Origin: Alkalibacterium sp. AK22
Lineage (GTDB): Bacteria; Bacillota; Bacilli; Lactobacillales; Carnobacteriaceae_A
Direction: 5' to 3'
DNA: 55,654 nucleotides
Assembly: GCF_000585255.1 (NCBI RefSeq)
Contig: NZ_JANL01000019.1
Span: 1 to 55,654, forward strand
The number at the start of each line of letters is the position of its first letter. The stretch's first letter is position 1. Both the position numbers and the translations under genes were made by a program. This document shows positions 43,205-53,646 of this stretch, one piece after another. A model generated the notes under the pieces. That model was not told the origin of the DNA, searched no databases, and was given only the letters and a program-made list of their open reading frames with translations.

Positions 43205-44086
43205 ATGGATACATTTGATATGGCAAAAACACTCACTGGTGCTTTGCCGCACATCCAGCATTATGATCAGAAAATGGTCGTGATCAAGTACGGCGGCTCA
43301 GCAATGATGGACGAAACCCTCAAGGAAAAGGTTCTTCGCGACATCATGCTGCTGGCCAAGGTCGGCATGAACGTCGTCATCGTTCATGGCGGCGGGCCGG
43401 ACATCAATTATTGGCTGGAAAAAGCGGAGGTGGAAGGCACCTTTGTCGAGGGCCTGAGAAAAACTGACTTGGAAACGATGGAGATTGCTCAGATGGTCCT
43501 AGCGGGAAAGATCAACAAGGACCTCACTCGAAAAATCCAGACTCTGGGTGGAAAAGCGATGGGCATCAGCGGGGTCGATGGAGGTCTAATCAAAGCCAGG
43601 CTGAAGGATCCGGGTAAGTTGGGAGCCGTCGGTGAAGTCGATCAGGTCAATACTGAGGTGATACATGATCTAGTCCAGAGCGGCTACATACCTGTGATTG
43701 CCTGTATCGGAATGGATGAAGCAGGAGAGGCCTGCAATATCAATGGAGATGAAATGGCTGCAGGAATCGCCAAGGCGCTGGAGGCAGACAATTTTGTCCT
43801 GATGTCAGATGTTCCCGGCGTTCTGGAAAAGCCTGACGATCCTTCGACCCTTATTTCACAGATCGAAGTCGATAGCCTGGATACACTAAAGGAAAAACAA
43901 GTCATTACAGGTGGCATGATCCCGAAAGTCAGCTGCTGCGTGGATGCTGTCAGTACGTCAGTCAGACAGGCCGTTATTCTGGATGGGAGACTTCCACATG
44001 CACTGATTGTCGAGTTTCTGACAGACAGTGGAATCGGGACCTTGTTTTACAAGAGTAAAAGTCAGATGGAAAGGAGCGCAATATGA
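43205..44086 (+). CDS. argB: Acetylglutamate kinase
   Basis: It phosphorylates N-acetylglutamate; 293 aa. Amino acid kinase fold with VVIKYGGSAMMDE, GMNVVIVHGGGPDINYWL (GGGP, glutamate site) and NINGDEMAAGIAKALEAD. Feedback inhibition by arginine in such kinases depends on an extra N-terminal helix; residues 1-20 are compatible but this is not proof. AGCAAAGGAGC precedes the ATG. Confidence 0.97.
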   Translation: MDTFDMAKTLTGALPHIQHYDQKMVVIKYGGSAMMDETLKEKVLRDIMLLAKVGMNVVIVHGGGPDINYWLEKAEVEGTFVEGLRKTDLETMEIAQMVLAGKINKDLTRKIQTLGGKAMGISGVDGGLIKARLKDPGKLGAVGEVDQVNTEVIHDLVQSGYIPVIACIGMDEAGEACNINGDEMAAGIAKALEADNFVLMSDVPGVLEKPDDPSTLISQIEVDSLDTLKEKQVITGGMIPKVSCCVDAVSTSVRQAVILDGRLPHALIVEFLTDSGIGTLFYKSKSQMERSAI

Positions 44087-45264
44087 ACACAATCGACAAG
44101 ACGCAGGCACATATCACCCCCACATACAACCGGCTTTCAGTAGTTATGGAAAAAGCAGAAGGCTGTCATCTCTACGATACCAGTGGCAAGGGCTACCTGG
44201 ACTTTACGGCGGGGATTGGTGTCAACGCACTGGGCTACAACCATCCCAAATGGGTCAACGCGACGCAGAGCCAGCTGACTGCGCTTCAGCACATCTCCAA
44301 TATATACTATACCAAACCCTCTGCTGATGTAGCCGAAACATTGTGCACACGCACGGGCATGAAGCATGTGCTGTTTGTTAATTCCGGAGCCGAGTCCAAT
44401 GAAGTAGCGATTAAAGCCGCAAGGAAATACGGCCATCAGCAGAATAAGGACAAGCACAAAATCCTGACTCTCAAGAATTCCTTTCACGGGCGGACCGTAA
44501 CGACATTAGCAGCCACCGGTCAGGATGTTTTCCACCAGTATTTCGATCCGTTCACGGAAAGTTTTGATTATGTAGAAGCCAATAATATCAGTGATTTGAT
44601 GAACAAAGCGGATCCGACCGTCTGTGCAATCATGATCGAGGTGATCCAGGGCGAAGGGGGAGTGATCCCGCTTGAACCAGCATTTATTGAGGCCATCGAC
44701 CAGCTGTGCCGTCAGCAGGATATGCTGCTGATCATTGATGAAGTCCAGACCGGGATTGGGCGAACAGGCAAACTGTTTGCCTATGAACACTTCGGCCTCC
44801 AACCGGACATTGTGACCAGCGCTAAAGGCCTGGGCAACGGCCTGCCAATTGGTGCTATCCTTTTCGGAGAAAAAGTTAAAGGCACCTTGGAAGCGGGGGA
44901 TCACGGCTCGACCTTCGGAGGCAATCCCGTAGCAGCTGCCGGAGCGACCGTCGTGCTGGATGAGCTGTCGGAAGCTTTCCTGGAAAAAGTCCTCGAAAAG
45001 GGAAGTTATCTGAAAGAAAAACTGGAAGCTTTGGATGCGGTAGAAAGCGTCAGCGGCATGGGCCTCATGCTTGGGGTGACTTTCAAGCAAGCAAATGCCA
45101 AGGCCGTAATGCTGGAAGCGATGGAAGAAGGACTTCTGTTTCTGACAGCCAAAGACAAGCTGAGACTGCTGCCACCGCTGATCATCGACCAGGCTTCACT
45201 GGACGAAGCAGTCAGCTGTCTGGCGCATATTCTGGCTGAAAAAATGCAGGAGGTCACGAAATGA
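44083..45264 (+). CDS. argD: Acetylornithine aminotransferase
   Basis: A PLP class III aminotransferase making N-acetylornithine; 393 aa. GAESNEVAIKAARKY binds the phosphate, LLIIDEVQTGIGRTGKLFAYEH holds the PLP ring, and the PLP lysine is in TSAKGLGNGLP. The ATG overlaps argB by four bases. Confidence 0.97.
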   Translation: MNTIDKTQAHITPTYNRLSVVMEKAEGCHLYDTSGKGYLDFTAGIGVNALGYNHPKWVNATQSQLTALQHISNIYYTKPSADVAETLCTRTGMKHVLFVNSGAESNEVAIKAARKYGHQQNKDKHKILTLKNSFHGRTVTTLAATGQDVFHQYFDPFTESFDYVEANNISDLMNKADPTVCAIMIEVIQGEGGVIPLEPAFIEAIDQLCRQQDMLLIIDEVQTGIGRTGKLFAYEHFGLQPDIVTSAKGLGNGLPIGAILFGEKVKGTLEAGDHGSTFGGNPVAAAGATVVLDELSEAFLEKVLEKGSYLKEKLEALDAVESVSGMGLMLGVTFKQANAKAVMLEAMEEGLLFLTAKDKLRLLPPLIIDQASLDEAVSCLAHILAEKMQEVTK

Positions 45265-46184
45265 AGCATTTACTGAAACTGTCCGATCTGAGTCAGGACG
45301 AACTTCTTCTGCTGCTGAAGACCGGCCATGAACTGAAACAGAAACAGAAAGAAGGAATAGAGACTTCTTACTTGAAAGGCAAGACGCTCGGGATGATTTT
45401 CCAGAAGGCTTCGACCCGGACCCGGGTGTCCTTTGAAGTCGGCATGAGTCAGCTGGGAGGCCAGCCGCTTTATCTGAGTGCGTCAGATTTGCAGCTAAAC
45501 CGGGGTGAATCGATTCAGGATACAGCGCGAGTGCTGTCGCGGTATTTGGATGGCATCATGATCCGCACCTATGACCAGCAGGACGTTGAAGATCTGGCTG
45601 CCTTCGGTTCGATTCCTGTTATTAATGGGCTGACGGATCTCTATCATCCCTGTCAGATATTGGCTGATCTGATGACTGTCCAGGAATACAAGGGACAGCT
45701 GGATCAGCTTAAGTTTGCCTTTGTAGGAGACGGGAACAATATGGCCAACTCGCTAATTGTCGGCTCCCTGCTTGCAGGGGCATCTATCGCTGTCGCTTCA
45801 CCCTCCGGCTATCAGCCTGATCCGGCTATATTAGAACAATATGCAAGGCATGCAGGCTTCCTCCTGACGGAAGATCCTGTTGAGGCTGTCAAAGAAGCCG
45901 ATGTTGTCTTTACAGATGTCTGGGCAAGCATGGGAGATGAAAGCGAGGCAGAAAAGCGCCAGCAGGTATTCAAGGATACCTACCAGGTCAATGCCAAGCT
46001 GCTGTCGGCAGCTGCACCGGACGTCATGGTTCAGCACTGCCTGCCGGCTCACAAGGAAGAAGAAATCACAGCAGAAGTATTCGAACAGCATGCCGAAGCA
46101 ATTTTTGATGAAGCTGAAAACAGACTGCATGTGCAGAAAGCTGTGCTGCTTCATCTGATGGGAGTGAATGCACATGTCAGCTGA
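45261..46184 (+). CDS. argF: Ornithine carbamoyltransferase
   Basis: It makes citrulline from ornithine and carbamoyl phosphate; 307 aa. KASTRTRVSFEVG binds carbamoyl phosphate, HPCQILADL and the ornithine site DVWASMGDE are intact, and the closing HCLPAH matches the OTC signature. No carA/carB or arcA/arcC is linked, so a biosynthetic role is favoured by operon position. Overlaps argD by four bases. Confidence 0.96.
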   Translation: MKHLLKLSDLSQDELLLLLKTGHELKQKQKEGIETSYLKGKTLGMIFQKASTRTRVSFEVGMSQLGGQPLYLSASDLQLNRGESIQDTARVLSRYLDGIMIRTYDQQDVEDLAAFGSIPVINGLTDLYHPCQILADLMTVQEYKGQLDQLKFAFVGDGNNMANSLIVGSLLAGASIAVASPSGYQPDPAILEQYARHAGFLLTEDPVEAVKEADVVFTDVWASMGDESEAEKRQQVFKDTYQVNAKLLSAAAPDVMVQHCLPAHKEEEITAEVFEQHAEAIFDEAENRLHVQKAVLLHLMGVNAHVS

Positions 46185-47568
46185 CAAGAAAAAAATATGG
46201 CAGGGGCGCTTCAGTGGCCAAAGTGCTCAGGAGGTGGATGTGTTCAACTCCTCGATCAGCTTTGACCACATTTTATATAAGGAAGACATAACAGGCAGCA
46301 TCGCGCATGCGCGGATGCTCGGCCAGCAAGGAATCATCTCGGCTGAAGATGTGAATGAGATTGTTGAAGGGCTGGAAGGCATTCTGATGGATATCCAAAC
46401 CGGCGACCTGCCCTTTGATCCTGCAGCAGAAGATATCCACATGTTTATCGAAGCGGAGCTGACGCAAAGAATCGGCGAGGCCGGCAAAAAGCTGCATACC
46501 GGCCGCAGCCGTAATGATCAGGTTGCACTGGATTTGAGACTGTACGTCAAAAAAGAGGCATCCGCAGTCATTAGCCAGCTCAAAGACTTTGAAGCGGCCC
46601 TGATCAAGCAGGCTGAAGCGCACTTGGAGACGATCATGCCGGGCTATACTCATCTGCAAATTGCCCAGCCGGTCACCTTTGCCCATCACCTGATGGCTTA
46701 TGCCCAGATGATTTTGAGGGATATCACCCGTCTGCATGAGGTGATTGCCCACACAGACAGCATGCCGCTGGGTAATGGCGCTCTGGCCGGCACTACTTAT
46801 CCACTGGACCGGCAATTTGTAGCTGACCAACTTGGCTTTGGCCAGGTTACCGCCAACAGTCTGGATGGCGTATCGGACCGCGACTTTGTAATTGATGCGG
46901 TCTATGCATTAAGCATGGTCATGATGCATTTGTCCCGCCTGTCTGAAGAAATCATTCTCTGGTGCTCACAGGCTTTTCATTTTGTGGAACTGGATGATGC
47001 CTTTGCGACAGGCTCATCCATCATGCCGCAGAAAAAGAATCCGGATGTGGCAGAATTGGTCCGCGGCAAGACCGGCCGGGCTTACGGCAACCTGCAGACT
47101 TTGCTCACTATGATGAAAGGTATTCCGCTAGCTTACAATAAGGATATGCAGGAAGACAAGGAAGCTTTATTTGATAGTATGGAGACAGTCAAACTGGCCT
47201 TGTCAGCGATGACTCCGATGATTGCGACCATGACCGCCGACACAAAGAGTATGCGCCAGGCAGCGTCCAAAGGCTTTATTAATGCGACCGACTGTGCCGA
47301 CTACCTGACGAAAAAAGGCATGCCATTCAGAGAAGCTTACGGAGTGATTGGCGGCCTGGTCAAAAGCTGCATTGAAAAGGATCAGACGCTTGAAGACCTG
47401 TCACTGGAGGCTTACCAGTCCTTCAGTAAGCTGTTCGAAGAGGATATTTTTCAAGTGATTGATTTGAAGACCTGTGTTGAAAAGCGTGATATCGAAGGAG
47501 GTCCGGCCCCCAAGGCAGTCAGCCAGCAGATCGAGAAGCTAAAAGCAGAGTTGGACAAGCTGGATTGA
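46174..47568 (+). CDS. argH: Argininosuccinate lyase
   Basis: It splits argininosuccinate to arginine and fumarate; 464 aa. TGRSRNDQVALDLRL, HLQIAQPVTFAHHLMAY and the mobile signature loop SSIMPQKKNPDVAEL are intact. Two ATGs compete (46168 and 46174); GGGAG is better spaced for the second. Overlaps argF by 11 bases. Final gene of the operon. Confidence 0.96.
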   Translation: MSADKKKIWQGRFSGQSAQEVDVFNSSISFDHILYKEDITGSIAHARMLGQQGIISAEDVNEIVEGLEGILMDIQTGDLPFDPAAEDIHMFIEAELTQRIGEAGKKLHTGRSRNDQVALDLRLYVKKEASAVISQLKDFEAALIKQAEAHLETIMPGYTHLQIAQPVTFAHHLMAYAQMILRDITRLHEVIAHTDSMPLGNGALAGTTYPLDRQFVADQLGFGQVTANSLDGVSDRDFVIDAVYALSMVMMHLSRLSEEIILWCSQAFHFVELDDAFATGSSIMPQKKNPDVAELVRGKTGRAYGNLQTLLTMMKGIPLAYNKDMQEDKEALFDSMETVKLALSAMTPMIATMTADTKSMRQAASKGFINATDCADYLTKKGMPFREAYGVIGGLVKSCIEKDQTLEDLSLEAYQSFSKLFEEDIFQVIDLKTCVEKRDIEGGPAPKAVSQQIEKLKAELDKLD

Positions 47569-47608
47569 AAAAAGAAGGAAACGGGGATAACGGTTTCCTG
47601 CTAACGAA

Positions 47609-47657
47609 AGAGAACACGGCAAACTCTTGGAATAGGGTGCCTGCTGTGTTCTTTTTT
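47609..47657 (+). terminator. Terminator of the arginine operon
   Basis: GAACAC pairs with GTGTTC and the inner GGCA with TGCC, then six T. A smaller GGAAAC/GGTTTCC stem precedes it. Confidence 0.85.
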
Positions 47658-47783
47658 GTGTAAGTGAAGGTTCAAGAGTTGGCCTGGCGGCTAACTGAAT
47701 CGAGGCGACCTTTATTTTGAATAGTCTTTGAGGTGAAAGCGGGAAACGATGCAAGAATAAAAGCTATCTCTCAATTGTACTGC

Positions 47784-48090
47784 CTTGCGGATCAGCTGAA
47801 AGAGAAGGGGTTTCGAGTTGCGCCGCAAAGGTGGTTTGCGGGTCAACTGGGAGAAAAGGGGTCTTGAGTTGCGCCGCAAAGGTGGTTTGCGGGTCAACTG
47901 GGAGAAAAGGGGTCTTGAGTTGCGCCGCAAAAATGATTTGCGAGTCAACTGAAAGAGAAGGAGTCTCGAGTTGCGCCGCAAAGGTGGTTTGCGGGTCAAC
48001 TGAAAGAAAAGGGGTCTCGAGTTGCACCACAAAGGTGGTTTGCGGGTCAACTGGGAGGAAGCTCATCCTTGAGTTGCGCCGCCGTAGATG
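47784..48090. repeat. Array of 51-bp tandem repeats with hairpins (5 full units + 1 partial)
   Basis: Units start at 47784, 47835, 47886, 47937, 47988 and 48039 (the last is degenerate). Each repeat junction forms a 33-nt hairpin, at 47816-47848, 47867-47899, 47918-47950, 47969-48001 and 48020-48052. AGTTG pairs with CAACT, then a 2x2 mismatch, then CCGCAAA with TTTGCGG, loop usually GGTGG. Purine-rich spacers of 18 nt separate them. Since 51 is a multiple of three, long frames appear on both strands, but none has a ribosome site or a known domain. It lies between the converging argH and the flavoprotein gene. Confidence 0.93.
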
Positions 48091-48130
48091 ACTCATAGCA
48101 ACTGGAAAAAGAATTATAAAGACAAAATAA

Positions 48131-48160
48131 AGAAGAGTTCAGTCTGCCTGAACTCTTTCA
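48131..48160 (+). terminator. Hairpin after the repeat array
   Basis: AAGAGTTCAG pairs with CTGAACTCTT with a short loop and a short T run. It may be a second terminator for transcripts crossing the array. Confidence 0.65.
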
Positions 48161-48219
48161 GATCAACGGGGAGCTGTTGATTTGCTTAGCTTGGAAATAG
48201 ACAGATACTAAAATCGGAC

Positions 48220-48248
48220 AAAAAAGATGCCGGCAAACTGGCCGGCAC
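48220..48248 (-). terminator. Terminator of the flavoprotein gene
   Basis: On the minus strand TGCCGGC pairs with GCCGGCA around CAGTTT and is followed by six T. Confidence 0.9.
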
Positions 48249-48304
48249 CTCAGCAAATACTATAGAAGAAAGACTGTTTTCAAACAGCTCGTTTTAAACG
48301 GAAG

Positions 48305-49585
48305 TCAGTAAGCCGCTGTACTCAAGGCAGCTTGCGCCGCATGCATGCCAGCAATACGGCCAGTAATAAAGGCTCCCGTTATATTGTAGCCTCCAGTATA
48401 GCCGTTATAGTCGAGAATTTCACCGGTAAAGTAGAGATTTTGCATCAGCTTGCTCTCCAGTGTCTTCGGGTTCACTTCTTTCGTGTTAACACCGCCACCG
48501 GTCACAAAGGCTTTTTCAATCGGCAGGGAACCATGCACATTGAAACGGAAATCTTTCAGGAAATGGATAACTGTTTCCAGCTCCTTCTGGTTCAGTGTTT
48601 TGAAGGCTCGTTCACTATCGATTCCAGACTGGTCGAGTCCAAACAGAATATAACGCTCAGGGCCGAACTGCTTGAGGGTATTCTTGATACTTTTTTCGCC
48701 TTCCTTGTTCATTAGGCGTTCCAGTTTCTGCCTGAGCGATCCCAGTGTTTCGTCAGGCTGGCTGTCCAGACTCATGACGGCATGGTCAGTCTTGTCACGC
48801 TTCATAGTCTGCAGCACAAACATCGAGCAGCGCAGCACAGCTGGTCCGGAGATGCCGAAGTGGGTGAAAATCATGTCCATTCGGTGAGCGACCGCTGTTT
48901 TCCCTTTTTTATTCAGAACTTTCAAATCGACATCTCTGAGAGAAATCCCTTGAAGAGTCCGGTCAAGAATGAAAGACTCCTCAGACGTGATTGGGACTTC
49001 CGTCGGATATAACTCCTTGATTGTATGTCCAGCTTTTTTTGCCCATTTATAGCCGTCACCGGTTGAACCAGTCTTGGGCATCGCCCGGCCGCCTGTGGAC
49101 AAGATGACCGAGGCGGACTCGAGTACGCGTCCGTCCTGCAGCTTCACACCATAAGCCGACCCGTTTTTATAAAGCACGGTATCCACGGGTGCGCCTGTAA
49201 AGACTTCGATTTCTGAATCTTCCATAATCTGACTCAAGGCGTTGACAATCGTCCGTGACTTGTCCGTAGTTGGAAACATTCGGCCGTGATCCTCTTCCTT
49301 CAGCTTGATGCCACGGGACTGGAAAAAGTGCATGATGTCATAGTTGTCGTACTGGTAGAAGGCGCTGTAAAGAAAGCGTCCATTTCCGGGAATATGGGAA
49401 ATGATTTCTTCCTTGTCCCGGTTATTGGTCACGTTGCAGCGGCCGTTTCCAGTCACCAGCAGTTTACGTCCCACAAATTTATTTTTCTCAACAACGGCGA
49501 CTCTGGCTCCGTGCTCAGCAGCCGAAATCGCAGCCATCATACCGCTTGTCCCGCCGCCAACCACCAGAACGTCATAGTGTGTCAT
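48305..49585 (-). CDS. BaiN/HI0933-family flavoprotein oxidoreductase
   Basis: A 426-aa FAD-dependent protein. The N-terminal dinucleotide fold is VLVVGGGTSGMMAAISAAEHG, followed by the family signature GRKLLVTGNGRCNVTNN. STGGRAMPKTGSTGDGY and the closing GEILDYNGYTGGYNI also fit HI0933/YhiN/BaiN proteins. The physiological substrate is not known; BaiN acts on bile acids in gut clostridia, but most family members have no proven role. Single minus-strand gene with its own terminator. Confidence 0.9.
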   Translation of the reverse strand: MTHYDVLVVGGGTSGMMAAISAAEHGARVAVVEKNKFVGRKLLVTGNGRCNVTNNRDKEEIISHIPGNGRFLYSAFYQYDNYDIMHFFQSRGIKLKEEDHGRMFPTTDKSRTIVNALSQIMEDSEIEVFTGAPVDTVLYKNGSAYGVKLQDGRVLESASVILSTGGRAMPKTGSTGDGYKWAKKAGHTIKELYPTEVPITSEESFILDRTLQGISLRDVDLKVLNKKGKTAVAHRMDMIFTHFGISGPAVLRCSMFVLQTMKRDKTDHAVMSLDSQPDETLGSLRQKLERLMNKEGEKSIKNTLKQFGPERYILFGLDQSGIDSERAFKTLNQKELETVIHFLKDFRFNVHGSLPIEKAFVTGGGVNTKEVNPKTLESKLMQNLYFTGEILDYNGYTGGYNITGAFITGRIAGMHAAQAALSTAAY

Positions 49586-49698
49586 ATATAATATCCTCTT
49601 TTCTGTAATTACCTATATCTCGAACACTTTACCACATTCTGTCCAGGCTATCCATATCATTGGAGAATCGTCAGATAAAATTCACCTTTTCGCTTGTA

Positions 49699-49712
49699 TG
49701 TAATGGATTACA
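49699..49712 (+). promoter_or_regulatory. Palindromic operator upstream of the glucosidase gene
   Basis: TGTAATGGATTACA is a 14-bp inverted repeat (TGTAAT/ATTACA), and TTTAC...GTAAA follows a few bases later. The form resembles LacI-family or cre-like operators, but the centre is GG rather than CG. The binding protein is unknown. Confidence 0.5.
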
Positions 49713-49763
49713 CTCTTTACACTGACAAAGTAAACGATTTAAATTCATCTACAGGAGGAATAA

Positions 49764-51200
<1,437 letters not shown>

Positions 51201-51216
51201 AAAGTTTACACACTTA

Positions 51217-51251
51217 TAAAGTGCCTGTCATTTTGACGGGCGCTTTTTTTA
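51217..51251 (+). terminator. Terminator after the glucosidase gene
   Basis: AAAGTGCC with GTC pairs with GAC and GGCGCTTT (one G-U), followed by T. Confidence 0.88.
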
Positions 51252-51405
51252 TCACCGGAGTGTTCAGTTAATCGTTATATAGTGATCAGGTGAATAATGT
51301 AAACCAATGTGACTTCAACCCCGTTAATGAATGAATGGAATCAATCGGGTACTCTCTTTAACTATTTGATAAGATGAAACTATTAATAGAAAGGTGGATG
51401 GTGAA

Positions 51406-52248
51406 TTGAATGATTTATATCATATGAATCAAGCGATGCAGTATATAGAAGACCACTTGGAAGAAAATATTGAGAGTGCTCAACTGGCAAAAATTGCCAT
51501 GACTTCGGAAACGTATTTTAAACGTTTGTTTTCATTTTTGTCCGGTATGTCGCTGCAGGATTATATTAGAAAAAGACGCTTCACTCAAGCTGCCTTTGAA
51601 CTAAAGGAGTCAGATGTAAAAGTGATTGATTTGGCTTTTAAGTATGGTTATACTTCGCCAGATGCATTTACAAAAGCCTTTCAACACGTCCATGGACTGA
51701 CACCGACTCAAGCAAGGGAGTTAAATAGTTCTTTGCTGTCTTATCCTAGGTTGACGTTTAGACTTGATATAGAGGGAGGAACACCAATGAAATATAGATT
51801 AGTTGAAAAAGAAAGTTTTATCGTGGCAGGCTATCAGACTGAAGCTACAATTGGCAGTGAGGGTGAATCAGAAGAAATTCTCGAATTTTTGAGTAGTTTG
51901 ACTGAGGATAACTTTGACAGATTAAATAACATTTCCAACGGCCAGTTTGATGGCAAGCAATTATTTGTCTCTTCAGACGTGACTGGGGGTGAAAAGCAGA
52001 GTTCTCAGAACTTCTATGTGGGAGTACCAGTTGATACTGTGCCAGCAGATCTGAATAGCATAACAATCACTAAGCAGTTATGGGCAGTATTTACTATTAA
52101 AGGGGAGTGGGATGCTGTTAACGATGCATGGTCTAGAATTTACACAGAATGGTTCCCGTCATCAACATTTGAACCGGCTTCATCTCCAGAATTTATGATC
52201 TCTAAAGATAATGAATCCGAAGTGTGGGTCGCTGTGAAAAAGAAGTGA
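51406..52248 (+). CDS. AraC-type regulator with GyrI-like effector domain
   Basis: A 280-aa two-part regulator. Residues ~5-105 are the AraC double helix-turn-helix (AMQYIEDHLEENI, then VIDLAFKYGYTSPDAFTKAFQHVHGLTP). Residues ~125-280 are a GyrI-like/SoxS-Rob effector-binding domain (YRLVEKESFIVAGYQT, WAVFTIKGEWDAVNDAWSRIYTEWFP). Such fusions often sense small cations or drugs. The start is taken as TTG at 51406, eight bases after AAAGGTGG; the ATG at 51424 or GTG at 51394 are alternatives. By eye this gene and the next look more AT-rich than the arg operon. Confidence 0.85.
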   Translation: MNDLYHMNQAMQYIEDHLEENIESAQLAKIAMTSETYFKRLFSFLSGMSLQDYIRKRRFTQAAFELKESDVKVIDLAFKYGYTSPDAFTKAFQHVHGLTPTQARELNSSLLSYPRLTFRLDIEGGTPMKYRLVEKESFIVAGYQTEATIGSEGESEEILEFLSSLTEDNFDRLNNISNGQFDGKQLFVSSDVTGGEKQSSQNFYVGVPVDTVPADLNSITITKQLWAVFTIKGEWDAVNDAWSRIYTEWFPSSTFEPASSPEFMISKDNESEVWVAVKKK

Positions 52249-52265
52249 TGTTTCATTAATGCAAA

Positions 52266-52308
52266 GTGAAAAAAATTCTCTGCTGAATAGTTAGCAAGGA
52301 GTTTTTTT
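52266..52308 (+). terminator. Terminator after the AraC gene
   Basis: TTCTCTGCT pairs with AGCAAGGAG (one mismatch) and seven T follow. Confidence 0.75.
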
Positions 52309-52379
52309 GTCTATCCGCTGCAAGAGTGAGTATAATGGGACTAAATAAAAACAGCTATGAAAGTGGAGGCGATCAGATA

Positions 52380-53567
52380 ATGACGACACTAAGACACTTG
52401 ACGAGTGAGGATTTTGAAGAAGTATACAATTTAAATCTGTATGCTTTTCATTTTAAGCACACGACTGAAAGCAAAGAAAAGATGCAGAAGGAATTCGAAT
52501 ATGGCAGTGCTCTAGGTTCGTTTTCAGGGGAGCAACTGACCAGTTCACTTATACTGTTCCCCTTTGAAGTCTATTATCACGGACAAGTGTTTAAAATGGG
52601 CGGCATAGGAAATGTCACCAGCTATCCGGAAGTGAGAGGTCAGGGGCAGGTCCGTCAGTTGATGACCGCCAACTTGAAAGAGATGAAGGATAAAGGAATG
52701 GTCTTGTCTTACCTGGCCCCTTTTTCCTATCACTTCTACCGCAAGTTTGGTTACGAAGTGACGTTTGAAGAGCGCCAGTATGACATTAAGCCGGAAGATT
52801 TTGGTTCGTTCAAAGCACCTGAACAGAGGGTGAAGAGAGTCCGCTGGGAAGACCATAAAGAAGAAATTAAAGCAGTTTATGCTGAAAAAATGATGGATGC
52901 CATAGGACCGGTAAAAAGAAACAGCTGGATATGGGACAACCGGATTATGGTTTCAAAAGAGAAAAAGCTGGCACTTTATGAGGATAAAAAAGGTGCTGCA
53001 AAAGGCTATGTTCTTTATGGGTTTTCAGGAGAAAATCAGAACCGTTTTGAGATCAAAGAACTAATGGCACTGACAGGTGATGCTGAACAGGCTCTGTGGA
53101 CATTTATTGGCTCACACGCTGCCGGCTTCGAAAACTTCAGCTTCAGCGTGCGTTCAGACCAAAAACTGTCCCATCTATTTCGTGAAGCAAGGCTTGAGCA
53201 GAAGATGGAAGCCGGGATGATGGTCCGCATCGTGGATATGGAAAACTTTTTGAAGCAGTTCCCGTTTAAAGGAATTGAGAAACAGACATTCTATTTAAAT
53301 GTCACGGATGAAACAGCAGAATGGAATGACAAGGTATTTAAGCTGGTACTTAACGAAGGAAACATTAGTGTAAGGACAGTTGATGAGCCGGAAGACAAGA
53401 CTTTTTATATGAAAGCCAGCATTCAGACTTGGACACAGTTATTTATGCAATACAAAAAAGCAGCTGACTTGAGATTTGAGGGTTCGCTTGATTGCACAAG
53501 AGAAGCAGCACATGCATTACAGAGTCTCTTGCCAGCCGACGTTCCTGAGCTTCATGATTTCTTTTAA
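52380..53567 (+). CDS. Eis-type GNAT acetyltransferase
   Basis: A 395-aa protein of the Eis family: an N-terminal GNAT domain (LRHLTSEDFEEVYNLNLYAFHF; acetyl-CoA region GGIGNVTSYPEVRGQGQVRQLM), a second GNAT-like domain and a C-terminal sterol-carrier-like domain, ending with the free carboxylate DFF that acts as base in Eis. Some relatives modify aminoglycosides, but the substrate here is unknown. The start at 52380 follows GTGGAGGCG; the promoter TATAAT at 52331-52336 excludes a frame opening at 52326. Confidence 0.88.
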   Translation: MTTLRHLTSEDFEEVYNLNLYAFHFKHTTESKEKMQKEFEYGSALGSFSGEQLTSSLILFPFEVYYHGQVFKMGGIGNVTSYPEVRGQGQVRQLMTANLKEMKDKGMVLSYLAPFSYHFYRKFGYEVTFEERQYDIKPEDFGSFKAPEQRVKRVRWEDHKEEIKAVYAEKMMDAIGPVKRNSWIWDNRIMVSKEKKLALYEDKKGAAKGYVLYGFSGENQNRFEIKELMALTGDAEQALWTFIGSHAAGFENFSFSVRSDQKLSHLFREARLEQKMEAGMMVRIVDMENFLKQFPFKGIEKQTFYLNVTDETAEWNDKVFKLVLNEGNISVRTVDEPEDKTFYMKASIQTWTQLFMQYKKAADLRFEGSLDCTREAAHALQSLLPADVPELHDFF

Positions 53568-53646
53568 ATGAGAGCAAACAGATGAACGATTCTAACACAC
53601 ACATCACCGGATAATACAAAGAATAAATACAAGAGGAGGAGAAAAA

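Noticed and set aside
47784-48090. CRISPR array
   Set aside because: Spacers are nearly identical to each other and only 18 nt long, repeats are imperfect, and no cas gene is in the window.
47712-48096. Repeat protein encoded by the 51-bp units
   Set aside because: The unit is a multiple of three so frames stay open on both strands by construction. No ribosome site is suitable, and the composition does not match a recognised repeat protein.
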